Part shown: positions 18,861 through 27,637 of the stretch, one piece after another
Layout of the letters: every line of letters starts with the position of its first letter
Position numbering within the stretch: the stretch's first letter is position 1
Assembly: GCF_900104475.1 (NCBI RefSeq)
Contig: NZ_FNJR01000010.1
Span: 62,001 to 126,000, forward strand
Source: Actinopolyspora xinjiangensis
GTDB lineage: Bacteria; Actinomycetota; Actinomycetes; Mycobacteriales; Pseudonocardiaceae
Reading direction: 5' to 3'
Length of the DNA: 64,000 nt
Program-made: the position numbers and the translations under genes
The notes under the pieces: model-generated
Database searches by the model: none
Told to the model about the DNA's origin: nothing
The model's input: only the letters and a program-made list of their open reading frames with translations

Positions 18861-19964
18861 GTGGTGATCCCCGGCAAGGGGAGCCGTCGCAAGATCAGTT
18901 GGGACGTGGTCAGGGCCGGTTGCGTCACGTTGGTGATGCTGTACCACTCGACCACGGTCAGCGTGGAGTTCCATCCCGAGATCGAGCCGCGAACGTTCGC
19001 CTTCCCCTGGCAGGTCGGTGCCAGCATGCTGCTGGTCATATCGGCCTACTTCGCCTGCGTGACCATCGGACGCGGGACCGTGCTGCGCTACTGGTGGGGC
19101 AGGATCGCCCGGTTGTTGCCCGCTTTCGTGGCAGCATCGGTGCTCATCTTCCTGCTCACCCGGGCCTTCCGCATCGAGGGCTGGTACCTGCCCAGTGTGC
19201 GTGACCTGTTCGAGCACCTGCTGATGCTCTGGCACTGGAAGCCGCAGGAGTTCGAGTTCCTCGACGTCGCGCACTGGACGGTGCCGCTGCAGCTCATGGG
19301 GTTCACGGCGGCCGCGTTGCTCTACCGCTCCCGCTGGGGCCACGGTGACCGGATCATCTGGGTGCTGTGGTTCGCGATGCTGCTTCCGCTGGCGCAGTGG
19401 CCCATCCGCGCCTCGGGGCCACCGGAGTTCTACCGGGTACTGGCCGACGGGCTCGGGTTCCACCGCTGGCACCTGTTCGTGGCCGGTGTGGCGATCTGGC
19501 TCTGGTCGGTCGGCAGACTCCGGACTCCCCACTTCGCCGCTTTCCTGGGCACCGCGATGTTCGCGCAGTGGCTGCACAGCTTCGCCACCGCTCCCTCGGG
19601 GGAGCTGGTCCCGGACGTCGGGTCCTCGGTGTGCGTGGCGATCGGGCTCTGCGTGATCGCCCTGGTGGCGCGCGGTCCCGACTGGGAGGCCGTGATCCCC
19701 GTGGCGGCGCGTCGCCCCATCCAGTGGTACGCGGGCATCTCCTACGGGGTCTACCTGACGCACCAGTCGCTCGGGCACATGGTGGTGCGCCGGTTGCAGG
19801 ACCTGGGCGCACCGACCCCGTTACAGACGCTGGCGATGTTGGCCACCGGTGTGCTGCTGGGATGGGGGCTCACCCGAGTGGTGGAGCAACCGGCCCACCG
19901 ATACCTGATGCGTACCTACGACCGGTTCGTGACCGAGCGGCGGACCGTCTCCAGCGGGGTCTGA
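18861..19964 (+). CDS. Acyltransferase-3 family membrane protein
   Basis: This 367-residue integral membrane protein has about ten helices. The start ISWDVVRAGCVTLVMLYHSTT holds the family's R/H catalytic region, and YAGISYGVYLTHQSLGH near the C-terminus is typical of OafA/YrhL-like acyltransferases that acylate surface sugars or lipids. The acceptor is unknown. The last 49 bp overlap the end of the convergent flavoprotein gene. Confidence 0.9.
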   Translation: MVIPGKGSRRKISWDVVRAGCVTLVMLYHSTTVSVEFHPEIEPRTFAFPWQVGASMLLVISAYFACVTIGRGTVLRYWWGRIARLLPAFVAASVLIFLLTRAFRIEGWYLPSVRDLFEHLLMLWHWKPQEFEFLDVAHWTVPLQLMGFTAAALLYRSRWGHGDRIIWVLWFAMLLPLAQWPIRASGPPEFYRVLADGLGFHRWHLFVAGVAIWLWSVGRLRTPHFAAFLGTAMFAQWLHSFATAPSGELVPDVGSSVCVAIGLCVIALVARGPDWEAVIPVAARRPIQWYAGISYGVYLTHQSLGHMVVRRLQDLGAPTPLQTLAMLATGVLLGWGLTRVVEQPAHRYLMRTYDRFVTERRTVSSGV

Positions 19965-21043
19965 GCCCTTTCCCCCGCGGCGTTCGGTCGTTTCCGGCCG
20001 AGCCCGCCGATGGCTTCCGAGACGGCCGTGCGCGCGGTGCGTCCCGCCCCGATCAGCGTGGCAGAGGCCGGGCCGGTCCAGTCGCCGTAGCCCACCAGGT
20101 GGATTCGTGGCTCCTCGAGGCTGCGGGTTCCCTCGGTGGGGATGCGTCCCCGCTCCCTGCTCAGTCGCAGCGGTCCCAGATGCCGCAGCGCGGGCCGGAA
20201 GCCGGTGCACCACACGACGCTGTCGAACTCCAGCTCGGCTCCGTCCGGCCACACCGCTCCCCGGTCGGTCAGTCCGGAGATCATCGGGTGTGCGCGCAGC
20301 ACACCGCGTTCGCGGGCCTCCCGAACGCTGTCGACCATCACGATGTCGCCCAGCTCGGAGACCCCGCTCGCCGCTCCCGACAGCCGTCGGGTCGCCACGT
20401 CGAACAGCACCCGGCCGTCCACCTCGTCCGGCATGAACCTGGGCGGTCTGCGGGTCACCCAGGTGGTTTCGGCCACGGTGGACAGTTCGGCCAGGATCTG
20501 CGCCGCCGAGTTGCCGCCTCCCACGACCAGTACGCGCTGCCCCCGGAACGGGGCCGGTCCCGGATAGGAGGCAGTGTGCCACTGTGTCCCGTCGAAATCA
20601 GCCGTGCCCGGATACGCGGGGACGTAGGGAGCCCGCCAGGTTCCGGTGGCACTGAGCACGGCCCCGGCCGTCCACGTCCCCGCGTCCGTGGCCACGGTGA
20701 GCTCCTCGCCGGAGTCGTACACGCCGGTGACCCGGACCGGCCGCAGTACGGGCAGTTCGTAGCGATGCTCGTAGGCTCGCAGGTAGTCGACGGTGTGATC
20801 CACCGTGGGGAACTCGGTCCCGGGCTGGGGCGGCATCCCCCAGCCGGGCAGCGAGTTGTGCCGAGCCGGGGAGAACAACCGCAGCGAGGGCCACATGTGC
20901 TGCCAGGAACCGCCACCCCGGCGCCGCTCGTCGAGGATCACGAACTCCGCGCCCGCTCTGCGCAGGAAGTAGCCGGCCGCCAGGCCCGCCTGGCCGCCAC
21001 CGATTACGAGGACGTCGACACGTTCGCGCGGTGTTTTCGGCAT
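19916..21043 (-). CDS. FAD/NAD(P)-binding monooxygenase-type oxidoreductase
   Basis: A 375-residue flavoprotein with an N-terminal FAD Rossmann motif VIGGGQAGLAAGY (about 13-25) and a second Rossmann motif VLVVGGGNSAAQI for NAD(P)H near residue 171. The segment between them and the SATGTW motif fit CzcO/ArsO-like flavin-containing monooxygenases, but the substrate is unknown. The gene converges on the acyltransferase and overlaps its 3' end, and it is not in an obvious operon. Confidence 0.88.
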   Translation of the reverse strand: MPKTPRERVDVLVIGGGQAGLAAGYFLRRAGAEFVILDERRRGGGSWQHMWPSLRLFSPARHNSLPGWGMPPQPGTEFPTVDHTVDYLRAYEHRYELPVLRPVRVTGVYDSGEELTVATDAGTWTAGAVLSATGTWRAPYVPAYPGTADFDGTQWHTASYPGPAPFRGQRVLVVGGGNSAAQILAELSTVAETTWVTRRPPRFMPDEVDGRVLFDVATRRLSGAASGVSELGDIVMVDSVREARERGVLRAHPMISGLTDRGAVWPDGAELEFDSVVWCTGFRPALRHLGPLRLSRERGRIPTEGTRSLEEPRIHLVGYGDWTGPASATLIGAGRTARTAVSEAIGGLGRKRPNAAGERAQTPLETVRRSVTNRS

Positions 21044-21150
21044 TCGATCCGCTCACTGGTTCCGGGGCTGGACGACACTCCATTTTTACGAAACATATTC
21101 AAGTCAGGTGGGTATTCCGCCGGAGCGTGCGAGGCGCTGTCTGCTCCCGG

Positions 21151-21936
21151 TCAGTCCGGCCGGAAACCGTAGGGCAGTTCCAGCCGGTGCGCGGCGAGCA
21201 GCTCGGTGTCGGCCAGCAGCTCGGGGGTGGGGCGGTCGGCGACGACCCGGCCGCCGTCGAGCAGCACGCTGCGCGGACACAACCGAAGCGCGTAGGGCAG
21301 GTCGTGGGTGACCATCAGCATCGTCGGGCTCAGCTCCAGCAGCAGTTCCGCCAGCTCGCGCCGGGCCACCGGCTCCAGCCCCGCCGAGGGCTCGTCGAGC
21401 ACGAGCAACCGGGGATCGCAGGCCAGCACAGTGGCCAGCGCCACCCGCTTGCGCTGCCCGCCGGACAGCCGCAGTGGACCCCGGTCGGCGTGCTCGGTCA
21501 TGCCCACCGCTTCCAGCGCCCGCCGCACACGCTCGTCCAGCTCGGCACCCCGGAGGCCGAAGTTGATCGGCCCGAAGGCCACGTCCTCGCGGACGGTGGG
21601 CATGAACAGCTGGTCCTCCGGGTCCTGGAACACCAGCCCCACCATGCGACGGATCTCGCGCAGGTTCGGCTCGGCGACCTCCAGCCCGTCGATCGCCAGG
21701 TGTCCGCGCTGCGCGGCGATGATCCCGTTGAGGTGCAGGGTGAGCGTGGTCTTGCCCGCACCGTTCGGTCCCAGCAGCGCGACACGTTCCCCCTCCTCGA
21801 CGCGCAGTCCGACCCCGTGCAGCGCTTCGGTGCCGTCCGGATAGGTGTGGCGGAGCCCGGAGACCTCCAGCACGGGCCCGGTACCGGTGTCCGTCCGCGC
21901 CGCCCCGTTCGCCTCGCGTCCGCTCACCTCGTCCAC
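21151..21936 (-). CDS. cbiO: Cobalt/nickel ECF transporter ATPase CbiO
   Basis: A 261-residue ABC ATPase with Walker A GPNGAGKTT (56-64), a Q-loop VFQDPEDQ, signature LSGGQRKR and Walker B LLVLDEPSAGL. The PEDQLF segment is characteristic of ECF-type A-components. It ends the cbiM-PDGLE-cbiQ-cbiO operon and its start overlaps cbiQ by 13 bp. It powers import of Co2+ or Ni2+ through CbiQ and CbiM. Confidence 0.94.
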   Translation of the reverse strand: MDEVSGREANGAARTDTGTGPVLEVSGLRHTYPDGTEALHGVGLRVEEGERVALLGPNGAGKTTLTLHLNGIIAAQRGHLAIDGLEVAEPNLREIRRMVGLVFQDPEDQLFMPTVREDVAFGPINFGLRGAELDERVRRALEAVGMTEHADRGPLRLSGGQRKRVALATVLACDPRLLVLDEPSAGLEPVARRELAELLLELSPTMLMVTHDLPYALRLCPRSVLLDGGRVVADRPTPELLADTELLAAHRLELPYGFRPD

Positions 21937-22688
21937 AGTGCCACTCCCGCGATCGCCGCTGTCACCAGTGCCGGGCTCAGTCCCAGCAGCCAGTCCCGTG
22001 CTCCTGGGCGTCCTCTACCCGGTTCCGGCAGTTCGCCGGACCACCCGCGCGCCACCATCGCCAGGTGCACCCGCTCCCCGCGTTCGTAGCACCGCAGGAA
22101 CAGGGTGCCGACGCTCCGGGCGGTCGCGTTGGCCTGCCACAGGAAGCGGGGATCGTCCCCGCGCGAGATGCGTGCCAGCCGCATCCGCCCAGCCTCGCCG
22201 ACCGCGACGCCGACGTAGCGCAGCATCAGCGACGAGATCATGATCAGCGTGCTCGGGGTGCGCAACCGTTGCATACCCAGCAGCAGTTCCCGAGGCGAGG
22301 TGGTGGCGGCCAGCGTCAACGAGGTGAACAGGCCCAGCGTGCCCTTGGCGAGGATGTTCCAGCCCGCCAGCAGTCCCGGAACCGACAGCGCGAGCCCGGC
22401 CACCTCCGCGCGTTCACCACCGAGCGCGAACGGAAGCACCAGCGCCAGCGCCACGAACGGCAGTTCGATCAGCAGACGCCGGGCCAGCCAGCCCGGTGGA
22501 ATCCGGGCCGTGCCCGCCAGCACGCCGAGCAGCAGCGCGAATCCGCCGAACGCCCAGAAGGCGGTGCGCGGCGTCGCCACGACGCAGAGCACGGTGCCGA
22601 ACGCGGCGACGAGTTTGATCTGCGGTGCGAGCCGGTGCAGCGGGCTGTCCCCCGGCAAGTGGAGTGCGTTCTCTGAGACAGAGCTCAT
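21924..22688 (-). CDS. cbiQ: Energy-coupling factor transmembrane protein CbiQ
   Basis: A 254-residue membrane protein with about five to six helices. ECF T-component motifs are present: the ARG-type coupling segment (MRLARISRG) and a second Arg-containing MVARGWSG motif that dock on the ATPase. It overlaps both neighbours (4 bp with the PDGLE gene, 13 bp with cbiO), indicating translational coupling. Confidence 0.93.
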   Translation of the reverse strand: MSSVSENALHLPGDSPLHRLAPQIKLVAAFGTVLCVVATPRTAFWAFGGFALLLGVLAGTARIPPGWLARRLLIELPFVALALVLPFALGGERAEVAGLALSVPGLLAGWNILAKGTLGLFTSLTLAATTSPRELLLGMQRLRTPSTLIMISSLMLRYVGVAVGEAGRMRLARISRGDDPRFLWQANATARSVGTLFLRCYERGERVHLAMVARGWSGELPEPGRGRPGARDWLLGLSPALVTAAIAGVALWTR

Positions 22689-23095
22689 CGCCGGGTGCCG
22701 GAGGAGTCGTCATCACCCGGTGCGGTGGTCGAGCTGCCCGAGGTGGGACGGCTCGGTTCGCGAAGCAGCGCGAACAATCCACCGGCCAGCAGCAGGGTGA
22801 CGAGCACGCCGAGGATTCCCGCCACTCCGGTCATCCCCGAGTTGCCCAGCACCGTGTAGTCCGCCAACGGGCTCCCGGCGAAGGCGTGTTCCGTGCCGCT
22901 GCGCGCGATGCACTCTCCGGTGAGCCGCTCACCGTTCGAGGTCGGCACCGTTTCGCAGCCCTGCCTGGTGACCGCTTCGAGCCCGTCGGGCGAGGAATCG
23001 GCCAGGTAGGACACCACGGCGGCGACGAACAGTGCCACCACACCGAACCAGACGAAGAAGGTTCTGCCGCCCCGCTGTTGTGCTGTGTCGTTCAC
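22685..23095 (-). CDS. PDGLE-domain protein (CbiN-like component)
   Basis: This 136-residue protein has two membrane helices (about 13-32 and 88-110) around an extracytoplasmic segment with DSSPDGLEAVTR, the PDGLE signature. PDGLE proteins replace or fuse with CbiN in cobalt/nickel ECF systems and stimulate CbiM. GTG 23095 overlaps the stop of cbiM by four bases (GTGA). The soluble segment has two Cys residues that might form a disulfide. Confidence 0.88.
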   Translation of the reverse strand: MNDTAQQRGGRTFFVWFGVVALFVAAVVSYLADSSPDGLEAVTRQGCETVPTSNGERLTGECIARSGTEHAFAGSPLADYTVLGNSGMTGVAGILGVLVTLLLAGGLFALLREPSRPTSGSSTTAPGDDDSSGTRR

Positions 23096-23838
23096 GACGT
23101 GCCCTCCACGGTTCCTCGCTGCTGGGATCGCCGGTTCTCGTCCTCCCGCGTGCGGGTCCGCTCGCCCTGTCGCGACTCGCGCAGCAGCAGGATCAGATCG
23201 GGACGGCCCGCCGCGACCGCGCCGACGGTCAGGGCGGTGATGATCCCCTCGCCGACACCGATCAGCAGGTGGATGCCGAGCATGGGGAGCACGGCCTGGG
23301 CCACGGAGAAACCGGCCGTCCCGCCGATCCAGTACTCCAGCAGGAAACCGGTCGAGGCCATGACGGTGTTGATCGTTCCGGCCAGGAAGGCGGTGATCAG
23401 CAGTCCCGTCCTGCCCCGCCTGGCGAGCGGGCGCAGTGCCACCGCCACCAGGTATCCCGCGGCGGTGCCGATCAGCGCCATGTTGGTGATGTTGGCACCG
23501 AGCATCGTCAAGCCGCCGTCTGCGAACAGCAGCGACTGCACCACCAGCACGATGGACACGCACAGCGTGCCCACCCACGGGCCGACCAGGATCGCGACCA
23601 GCGCGCCACCCAGCAGGTGGCCGCTGACGCCGGGCAGCACCGGGAAATTGATCATCTGGGCCGCGAAGACGAAGGCCGCGACCAGACCGGCCATCGGGGC
23701 GGTGCGGTCGTCCAGTGTGGCGCGGGCCCTGCCCAGCGAGAACCCGATGCCCGCCAGCGCGATCGCTCCGAAGAGCAGCGCGGTCGGCGCGTTCAACAAC
23801 CCGTCCGTCATATGCAGGGCGAGCGGAGTGGTGTGCAC
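23092..23838 (-). CDS. cbiM: Cobalt/nickel ECF substrate-binding protein CbiM
   Basis: A 248-residue membrane S-component. LHMTDGLLNAP near the N-terminus is the counterpart of the MHIPDGFL metal-binding start in the family, here preceded by seven extra residues. An AGGGAG site six bases before GTG 23838 supports the longer start. About seven helices follow, with the GHLLGGALVAILVGPW motif and a charged C-terminal tail rich in Arg and Glu. It leads a four-gene operon. Whether Co2+ or Ni2+ is imported cannot be read from the sequence. Confidence 0.93.
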   Translation of the reverse strand: MHTTPLALHMTDGLLNAPTALLFGAIALAGIGFSLGRARATLDDRTAPMAGLVAAFVFAAQMINFPVLPGVSGHLLGGALVAILVGPWVGTLCVSIVLVVQSLLFADGGLTMLGANITNMALIGTAAGYLVAVALRPLARRGRTGLLITAFLAGTINTVMASTGFLLEYWIGGTAGFSVAQAVLPMLGIHLLIGVGEGIITALTVGAVAAGRPDLILLLRESRQGERTRTREDENRRSQQRGTVEGTS

Positions 23839-23917
23839 GGCATGCTCCCTGGGGGCGCTGATGTCCCGCTCAGGCTAGACGCACTGCTGATGCTGTGACC
23901 ACAGTTGTGCAACAACG

Positions 23918-23930
23918 ACCACATCGTGGT
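23918..23930. promoter_or_regulatory. Inverted repeat upstream of cbiM
   Basis: ACCAC-ATC-GTGGT, 80 bp before the cbiM start. It could be an operator for a metal-responsive repressor, but the site does not clearly match a known Nur or Zur box. Confidence 0.25.
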
Positions 23931-24324
23931 TCGGTATCGAGGGCGTGATCTCAGCTCCGCCCCGTCTTGCCCCTGCTCCGTCCGCGTCGCCGCGAAACCG
24001 ACCGTGGCGGGCCGGCGCTGTCGGTGGGGCGTGACCGCGGCGCGGGTGGTGTGCACCGCTGGTGGTTTCGGACCCGAGCGCGGGGCCGCCACCGACTCGC
24101 CCACTCGGCTCGTGGCCATCACCCAGCGGGTGTCCCCCGAGCACGGGACAGCGGGTCGTGGAGGTGCTCGGGGACATCGGTCGGTCGGTGGCTCGGCCTC
24201 GGTGATCCGCACCCGGTCGTTTCCCCGCCCGAGCGCAAATTGTCCCGAAGCGGGTCGTGCTGGGCACCCGAAAAGACCATTCCACGTGGACAGAAGAATG
24301 AGATTATTTTTCGGTTTCGCGTTT

Positions 24325-24340
24325 CGAAATGTACATTTCG
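24325..24340. promoter_or_regulatory. 16-bp perfect palindrome upstream of the novel paralog pair
   Basis: CGAAATGTACATTTCG reads the same on both strands and sits in an A+T-rich stretch about 85 bp before the first ATG of the downstream locus. Its length and perfection suggest a binding site for a homodimeric regulator. Confidence 0.5.
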
Positions 24341-24409
24341 GTTCGCCCTGAGGGTACCGCTGATCGTGTGCATTCTATTCTTTACACTTTTTTCCCAGTA
24401 GGGGGCACG

Positions 24410-24511
24410 ATGGTGTTCATGTCCGTTCGTGCTGTTGTGGTGGATCTTTCGCCGAAATTAGCTTGGGGATGTGGATCGGGCGCACCGAGTACGAGTTTAG
24501 CGGGGAGGTAA
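24410..24511 (+). CDS. Possible 33-residue leader peptide
   Basis: ATG 24410 has AGGGGG four bases upstream and reads 33 codons rich in Val, Ser and Ala. Its stop overlaps the start of the next gene as TAATG, an arrangement that allows translational coupling. The downstream gene has its own GGGAGG site. The peptide has no known homology and may be only a regulatory leader. Confidence 0.35.
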   Translation: MVFMSVRAVVVDLSPKLAWGCGSGAPSTSLAGR

Positions 24512-25212
24512 TGGTGGAGATCAACTGGAACGACGGCGAGCTGATCGATCTGGATAAAAGCGATTCGCTCATGGCGCGTGATCTGTCGAAAACCGATTTG
24601 TACGGTGTGTTCCTGCGAGGGAACGAGAATCGCTGGTTCACGTACGTCGGCATCGGCAGTGGTGACGGCGATGTCATCGCCAGAATACCCCCCGCATCCT
24701 GGGGTCCTGACTACGCGTTGGCGCTCGTCACCAACACCTCTTACATCAGCGTCGGCACGAACGAGAAGGTGACCGCCTTCCTGGGTAGTGTGGCCATGCC
24801 GCTGGACAGGTCGGGAATAAAAGACAGGGAATTCGAGACCGACGACCTCCAGGTCGGGCAGTACATCACCGATTCTTTCTGGGACAGGACCAGGTTCAGC
24901 ATGGTTCCGGCCGGTGAGAGGTACGAGGCGACGGTCGAGAGAGACGAATCGTCGCCACAGGCGGTGGTCATGAAATTCAACCGGCCGAACAGCAAGCTGG
25001 TGGTGCTCGGGTGGGATGATCCGAACCTCTACGCCACGAAGTCGACCAGGGGAAACTTCGATCTCGAAAAGCACGAGGATTCCTTCTCCGAAAAGTGGTT
25101 CAACGGGCAAAGCGTGGTCTGGATGAACGCGAACGGTGCCGCCAAGGGGGCGACCTTGTCGGTCGGGATTCCGGCGAAAACGAGTACTTCCGATTCATCC
25201 GGAGGAAGCTGA
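24511..25212 (+). CDS. Unrecognised protein, paralog A
   Basis: This 233-residue protein has no signal peptide or membrane helix. It shares a layout with the next gene: WNDG followed by LI near the N-terminus, an LY.V strand, LGSVAMP about 90 residues later with a following GIK..E, and FNGQSVV near the C-terminus. Alternating hydrophobic/polar stretches suggest beta structure. ATG 24511 follows GGGGAGG. It is in a lower-G+C island. I do not recognise the family and will not assign a function. Secreted toxin or lectin folds are possible but unsupported. Confidence 0.8.
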   Translation: MVEINWNDGELIDLDKSDSLMARDLSKTDLYGVFLRGNENRWFTYVGIGSGDGDVIARIPPASWGPDYALALVTNTSYISVGTNEKVTAFLGSVAMPLDRSGIKDREFETDDLQVGQYITDSFWDRTRFSMVPAGERYEATVERDESSPQAVVMKFNRPNSKLVVLGWDDPNLYATKSTRGNFDLEKHEDSFSEKWFNGQSVVWMNANGAAKGATLSVGIPAKTSTSDSSGGS

Positions 25213-25335
25213 ACAGGAGCTTCCTCGCTCATGCGGATGAGTCGTGTCGTGTCGCGGGAACCGTGGCACGTCCGGCCTCGTCGCCGGTTCGAGTGGCGGC
25301 GAGGAGTTGTTGTGATCGAATCAGGAGGAAATACG

Positions 25336-26094
25336 ATGACGGAAAACAGTAATGAGAAAGAATGGAACGACGGTAGGCTCATCGAGATTAAGCCGGGAGA
25401 ATCGCTGTCCGCCAAAGGGTTGACTTCCGGGCAGCTGTACGCGGTCATGCTGTACAACGTGGCGCAGAACGACAACACCGCTGTGCTCACGGTTCGTCAG
25501 GGCACGTTTGGGTCGAGGTCCGTGCAAGTTCCCGGGACCACCCAGGGGCGAGGGGGAGCGGGCAGCGCTTACTTCCTCGCCACGGACCAGAGCCACTCTG
25601 TGGATGTGAACTTTCCGAACTCGATCAACTCGAATCACGGAAAGATTCAGGCCATACTCGGAAGCGTGGCGATGCCAACGAATTTTGATGGTATCAAGAA
25701 CGAGGAGATCAAGGTCGGAGAGAAAAAGAACTTCGAGCGTTTCGCGCGGTTCTGGTTCACGCCGCCCGCGGAGAACTTGTGTGCTACGGTCGCTGCGGAT
25801 AGGCGTATGTTCCAGGCCACCAGATTCTATCAGAAAGGTTTGACCCATTACGCCGATGTTTACGTCATGAACAAGCCCGCGGACTTCGATATGATAAACC
25901 AGGTGGCGGTGTTGCCGAGTGCCGGCGGGAAGTATGATGAAACCGGTCAAAACAAGGAACTGCGGGTGAAGTTGCGGACGAGCACCGGCGACAGGGTCTC
26001 GTCGACCTTCTTCAACGGTGGTCAGAATGTTTTCTTCAACATGGACAGTGCTGCCAACTCGAAGTACGCCTGGTTGGCCATCGACAAGGGGTGA
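25336..26094 (+). CDS. Unrecognised protein, paralog B
   Basis: A 252-residue homolog of the preceding gene, aligning around EWNDGRLIEI, GQLYAVML, QAILGSVAMP, FDGIKNEE and FFNGGQNV, with perhaps a quarter to a third of residues identical. It has no Sec signal and no helices. ATG 25336 has an AGGAGG site seven bases upstream. The frame is open back to 25231, but that part lacks a ribosome binding site. A+T-rich codons and more Lys/Asn than its neighbours point to acquired DNA. The function is unknown. A 17-bp hairpin ends the pair. Confidence 0.8.
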   Translation: MTENSNEKEWNDGRLIEIKPGESLSAKGLTSGQLYAVMLYNVAQNDNTAVLTVRQGTFGSRSVQVPGTTQGRGGAGSAYFLATDQSHSVDVNFPNSINSNHGKIQAILGSVAMPTNFDGIKNEEIKVGEKKNFERFARFWFTPPAENLCATVAADRRMFQATRFYQKGLTHYADVYVMNKPADFDMINQVAVLPSAGGKYDETGQNKELRVKLRTSTGDRVSSTFFNGGQNVFFNMDSAANSKYAWLAIDKG

Positions 26095-26102
26095 ATGAAT
26101 GA

Positions 26103-26139
26103 CGGGCCCGGGGCGGACGGTTCGTCCGCCCCGGGCCCG
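26103..26139 (+). terminator. 17-bp hairpin terminator after the paralog pair
   Basis: Perfect 17-bp G+C-rich arms (26103-26119 with 26123-26139) enclose a GTT loop. It lies nine bases after the paralog B stop codon, and a convergent lipoprotein gene ends at 26368. Confidence 0.75.
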
Positions 26140-26367
26140 CCGCCTCCGGTCGCGCCGGTCCCCGCCGTCCGCCGGATCGCCGACAGCACGGCGGTTCGGA
26201 GCGGCGAGGATCGTGCGCTCGGGCTCGTCGCGACCACGGGGTCGCGGTGCCGGGCGTTCGTGGCGATGGTCAAGACCGATCACTTCGACCAGGGCCGGGA
26301 AACCGGCCTCCCCACGGCAACACCGGCATACCGGTCGTCCCGGCACATCGGGAACCGCGCGTTCCCG

Positions 26368-27264
26368 TCACTCGTCCGCCATGACCGATCGAGCGCTGTT
26401 GAGCGCGGCCCTCCGCAGCCTCCGCAGTTCCTTCAGCCGCGCACGATGGCCCTCCAGTGCTTTCTCCTCCTCGACGCGCTGCACTTCGCGAGTCGTTTCC
26501 GCCAACTCGACCCGACGCTGGCAGCGGGCGTCCTGTTCGGCCAGTGATAGCTCCAGCCCCGCGATTTCCTCGGTGGGTCCCTGCTCGTCCAGTTTCTCGC
26601 GTATGGTCCGCAACGGCCCCTGCAGCGTCTCGTACTCGTGTCCCGCCGAACTCATGCACTCGGACCAGCGCCGCTGGGCCTCGGAGAACTCCGCGGAACC
26701 GGTTACGCCGCGAATCACCTCGTTCGACAGGTCCTGCATCGTGTAGAACGCCCGGTCCCATGATTTCCCGTACACTTCCGTGCGGGCCTCGTGCAGACAA
26801 CCGTCCGTCGCGAAGGTCAATTCGGTTCCGGTCTCGGTGGTTATCGTCTTCCTGTTCTCCTCCGTTCCCGTGAGTGCCCTGTCGCGTTCGGGGGATTCGC
26901 TCCGCTTCGTCCTCGCTTCGTCCTTCCCTACGGAGGAGTTCCGAACCGCCCGCATGGTCATGCCGTATCCGTCGTCGGCCGCCCGCTCGGGTGTGAGCAG
27001 ACCGTACGGATTGTCGGCCCCCGACTCCTCGCCGCCGCGCTCGGAGGGTTCGTAGTCGAATCCTCGGCTGTTCATGCACTCGGCCACGAGCCGTTCCTCA
27101 GCGTCGTGCAGCACTCGTCGTTCCGCCTCGCTGAACCGTGTCACGCCGTCGAACGGATAGCCCACCCGCACTGCGGGCCGGTGGCCGGATGCCCCTGAGC
27201 ATCCGGCCAAGACCAGCGCGAACAGCAGCGTCACGGCAACGCCCGCCCCGGTCCGAGAGCGCAT
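26368..27264 (-). CDS. Secreted lipoprotein of unknown function
   Basis: This 298-residue protein has a lipobox LVLAGC (lipid anchor at Cys22), so it is attached to the outer face of the membrane. The mature part is highly charged and helical, with an ECMNSRGFDY motif and a WSECMSSAGH motif (two similar Cys-Met repeats) and a C-terminal coiled-coil-like stretch of Glu/Arg/Leu. It starts four bases after the end of the I36-type gene, implying a two-gene operon. No family was recognised beyond the lipoprotein anchor. Confidence 0.8.
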   Translation of the reverse strand: MRSRTGAGVAVTLLFALVLAGCSGASGHRPAVRVGYPFDGVTRFSEAERRVLHDAEERLVAECMNSRGFDYEPSERGGEESGADNPYGLLTPERAADDGYGMTMRAVRNSSVGKDEARTKRSESPERDRALTGTEENRKTITTETGTELTFATDGCLHEARTEVYGKSWDRAFYTMQDLSNEVIRGVTGSAEFSEAQRRWSECMSSAGHEYETLQGPLRTIREKLDEQGPTEEIAGLELSLAEQDARCQRRVELAETTREVQRVEEEKALEGHRARLKELRRLRRAALNSARSVMADE

Positions 27265-27268
27265 CGGA

Positions 27269-27637
27269 TCAGACGCACCAGTTGTTCGAGGCCACGCCGC
27301 CCGCGTAAGCCGTGTTGCCCAGGTTCTCCCACTGGTAGTCGCGCTTGACCACGGTCTCAGTGCCGGTGTAGTTCAGACCGGTGTAGATCGCGACGTTGCA
27401 GGAGTTCCCGTTGTTGTAGATCGAGCCGGCATTGTCGAACTTGTCGTACTGCAGCAGATTGTAGTTGTCCCCGTAAACCGTGCCCGGATCTCCGACGTTG
27501 ACGTTGCTGGAGTACCAGGCGCACAACGCCCCGGATGGGCAGGGGTCGGCCGATGCCGGAGCGGCGAATCCTGCCATTCCGAGCCCTGTCATGGCGATGG
27601 CGCCGACCAGCGAAGCCGCCTTCTTTCGGAAAGACAC
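27269..27637 (-). CDS. Secreted peptidase inhibitor family I36 protein
   Basis: A 122-residue protein with a Sec signal peptide ending near ASADPCPSG. The mature part (about 92 residues) has four Cys residues and repeats of the beta-gamma-crystallin type (ALCAWYSSNV and NYTGTETVV) found in the I36 family, known from a Streptomyces metalloproteinase inhibitor. GTG 27637 has GGAG upstream. It is encoded just before the lipoprotein gene, so both may act at the cell surface. The target protease is unknown. Confidence 0.82.
   Translation of the reverse strand: MSFRKKAASLVGAIAMTGLGMAGFAAPASADPCPSGALCAWYSSNVNVGDPGTVYGDNYNLLQYDKFDNAGSIYNNGNSCNVAIYTGLNYTGTETVVKRDYQWENLGNTAYAGGVASNNWCV

Larger units (their letters stand above)
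23839..24409. other. Divergent intergenic region, G+C falling towards 24.3 kb
   Basis: About 570 bp between cbiM (minus) and the lower-G+C locus on the plus strand. The part to about 24290 is G+C-rich with no credible ORF. From 24290 it is A+T-rich and carries a perfect palindrome. No cobalamin or metal riboswitch could be recognised before cbiM. Confidence 0.5.
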
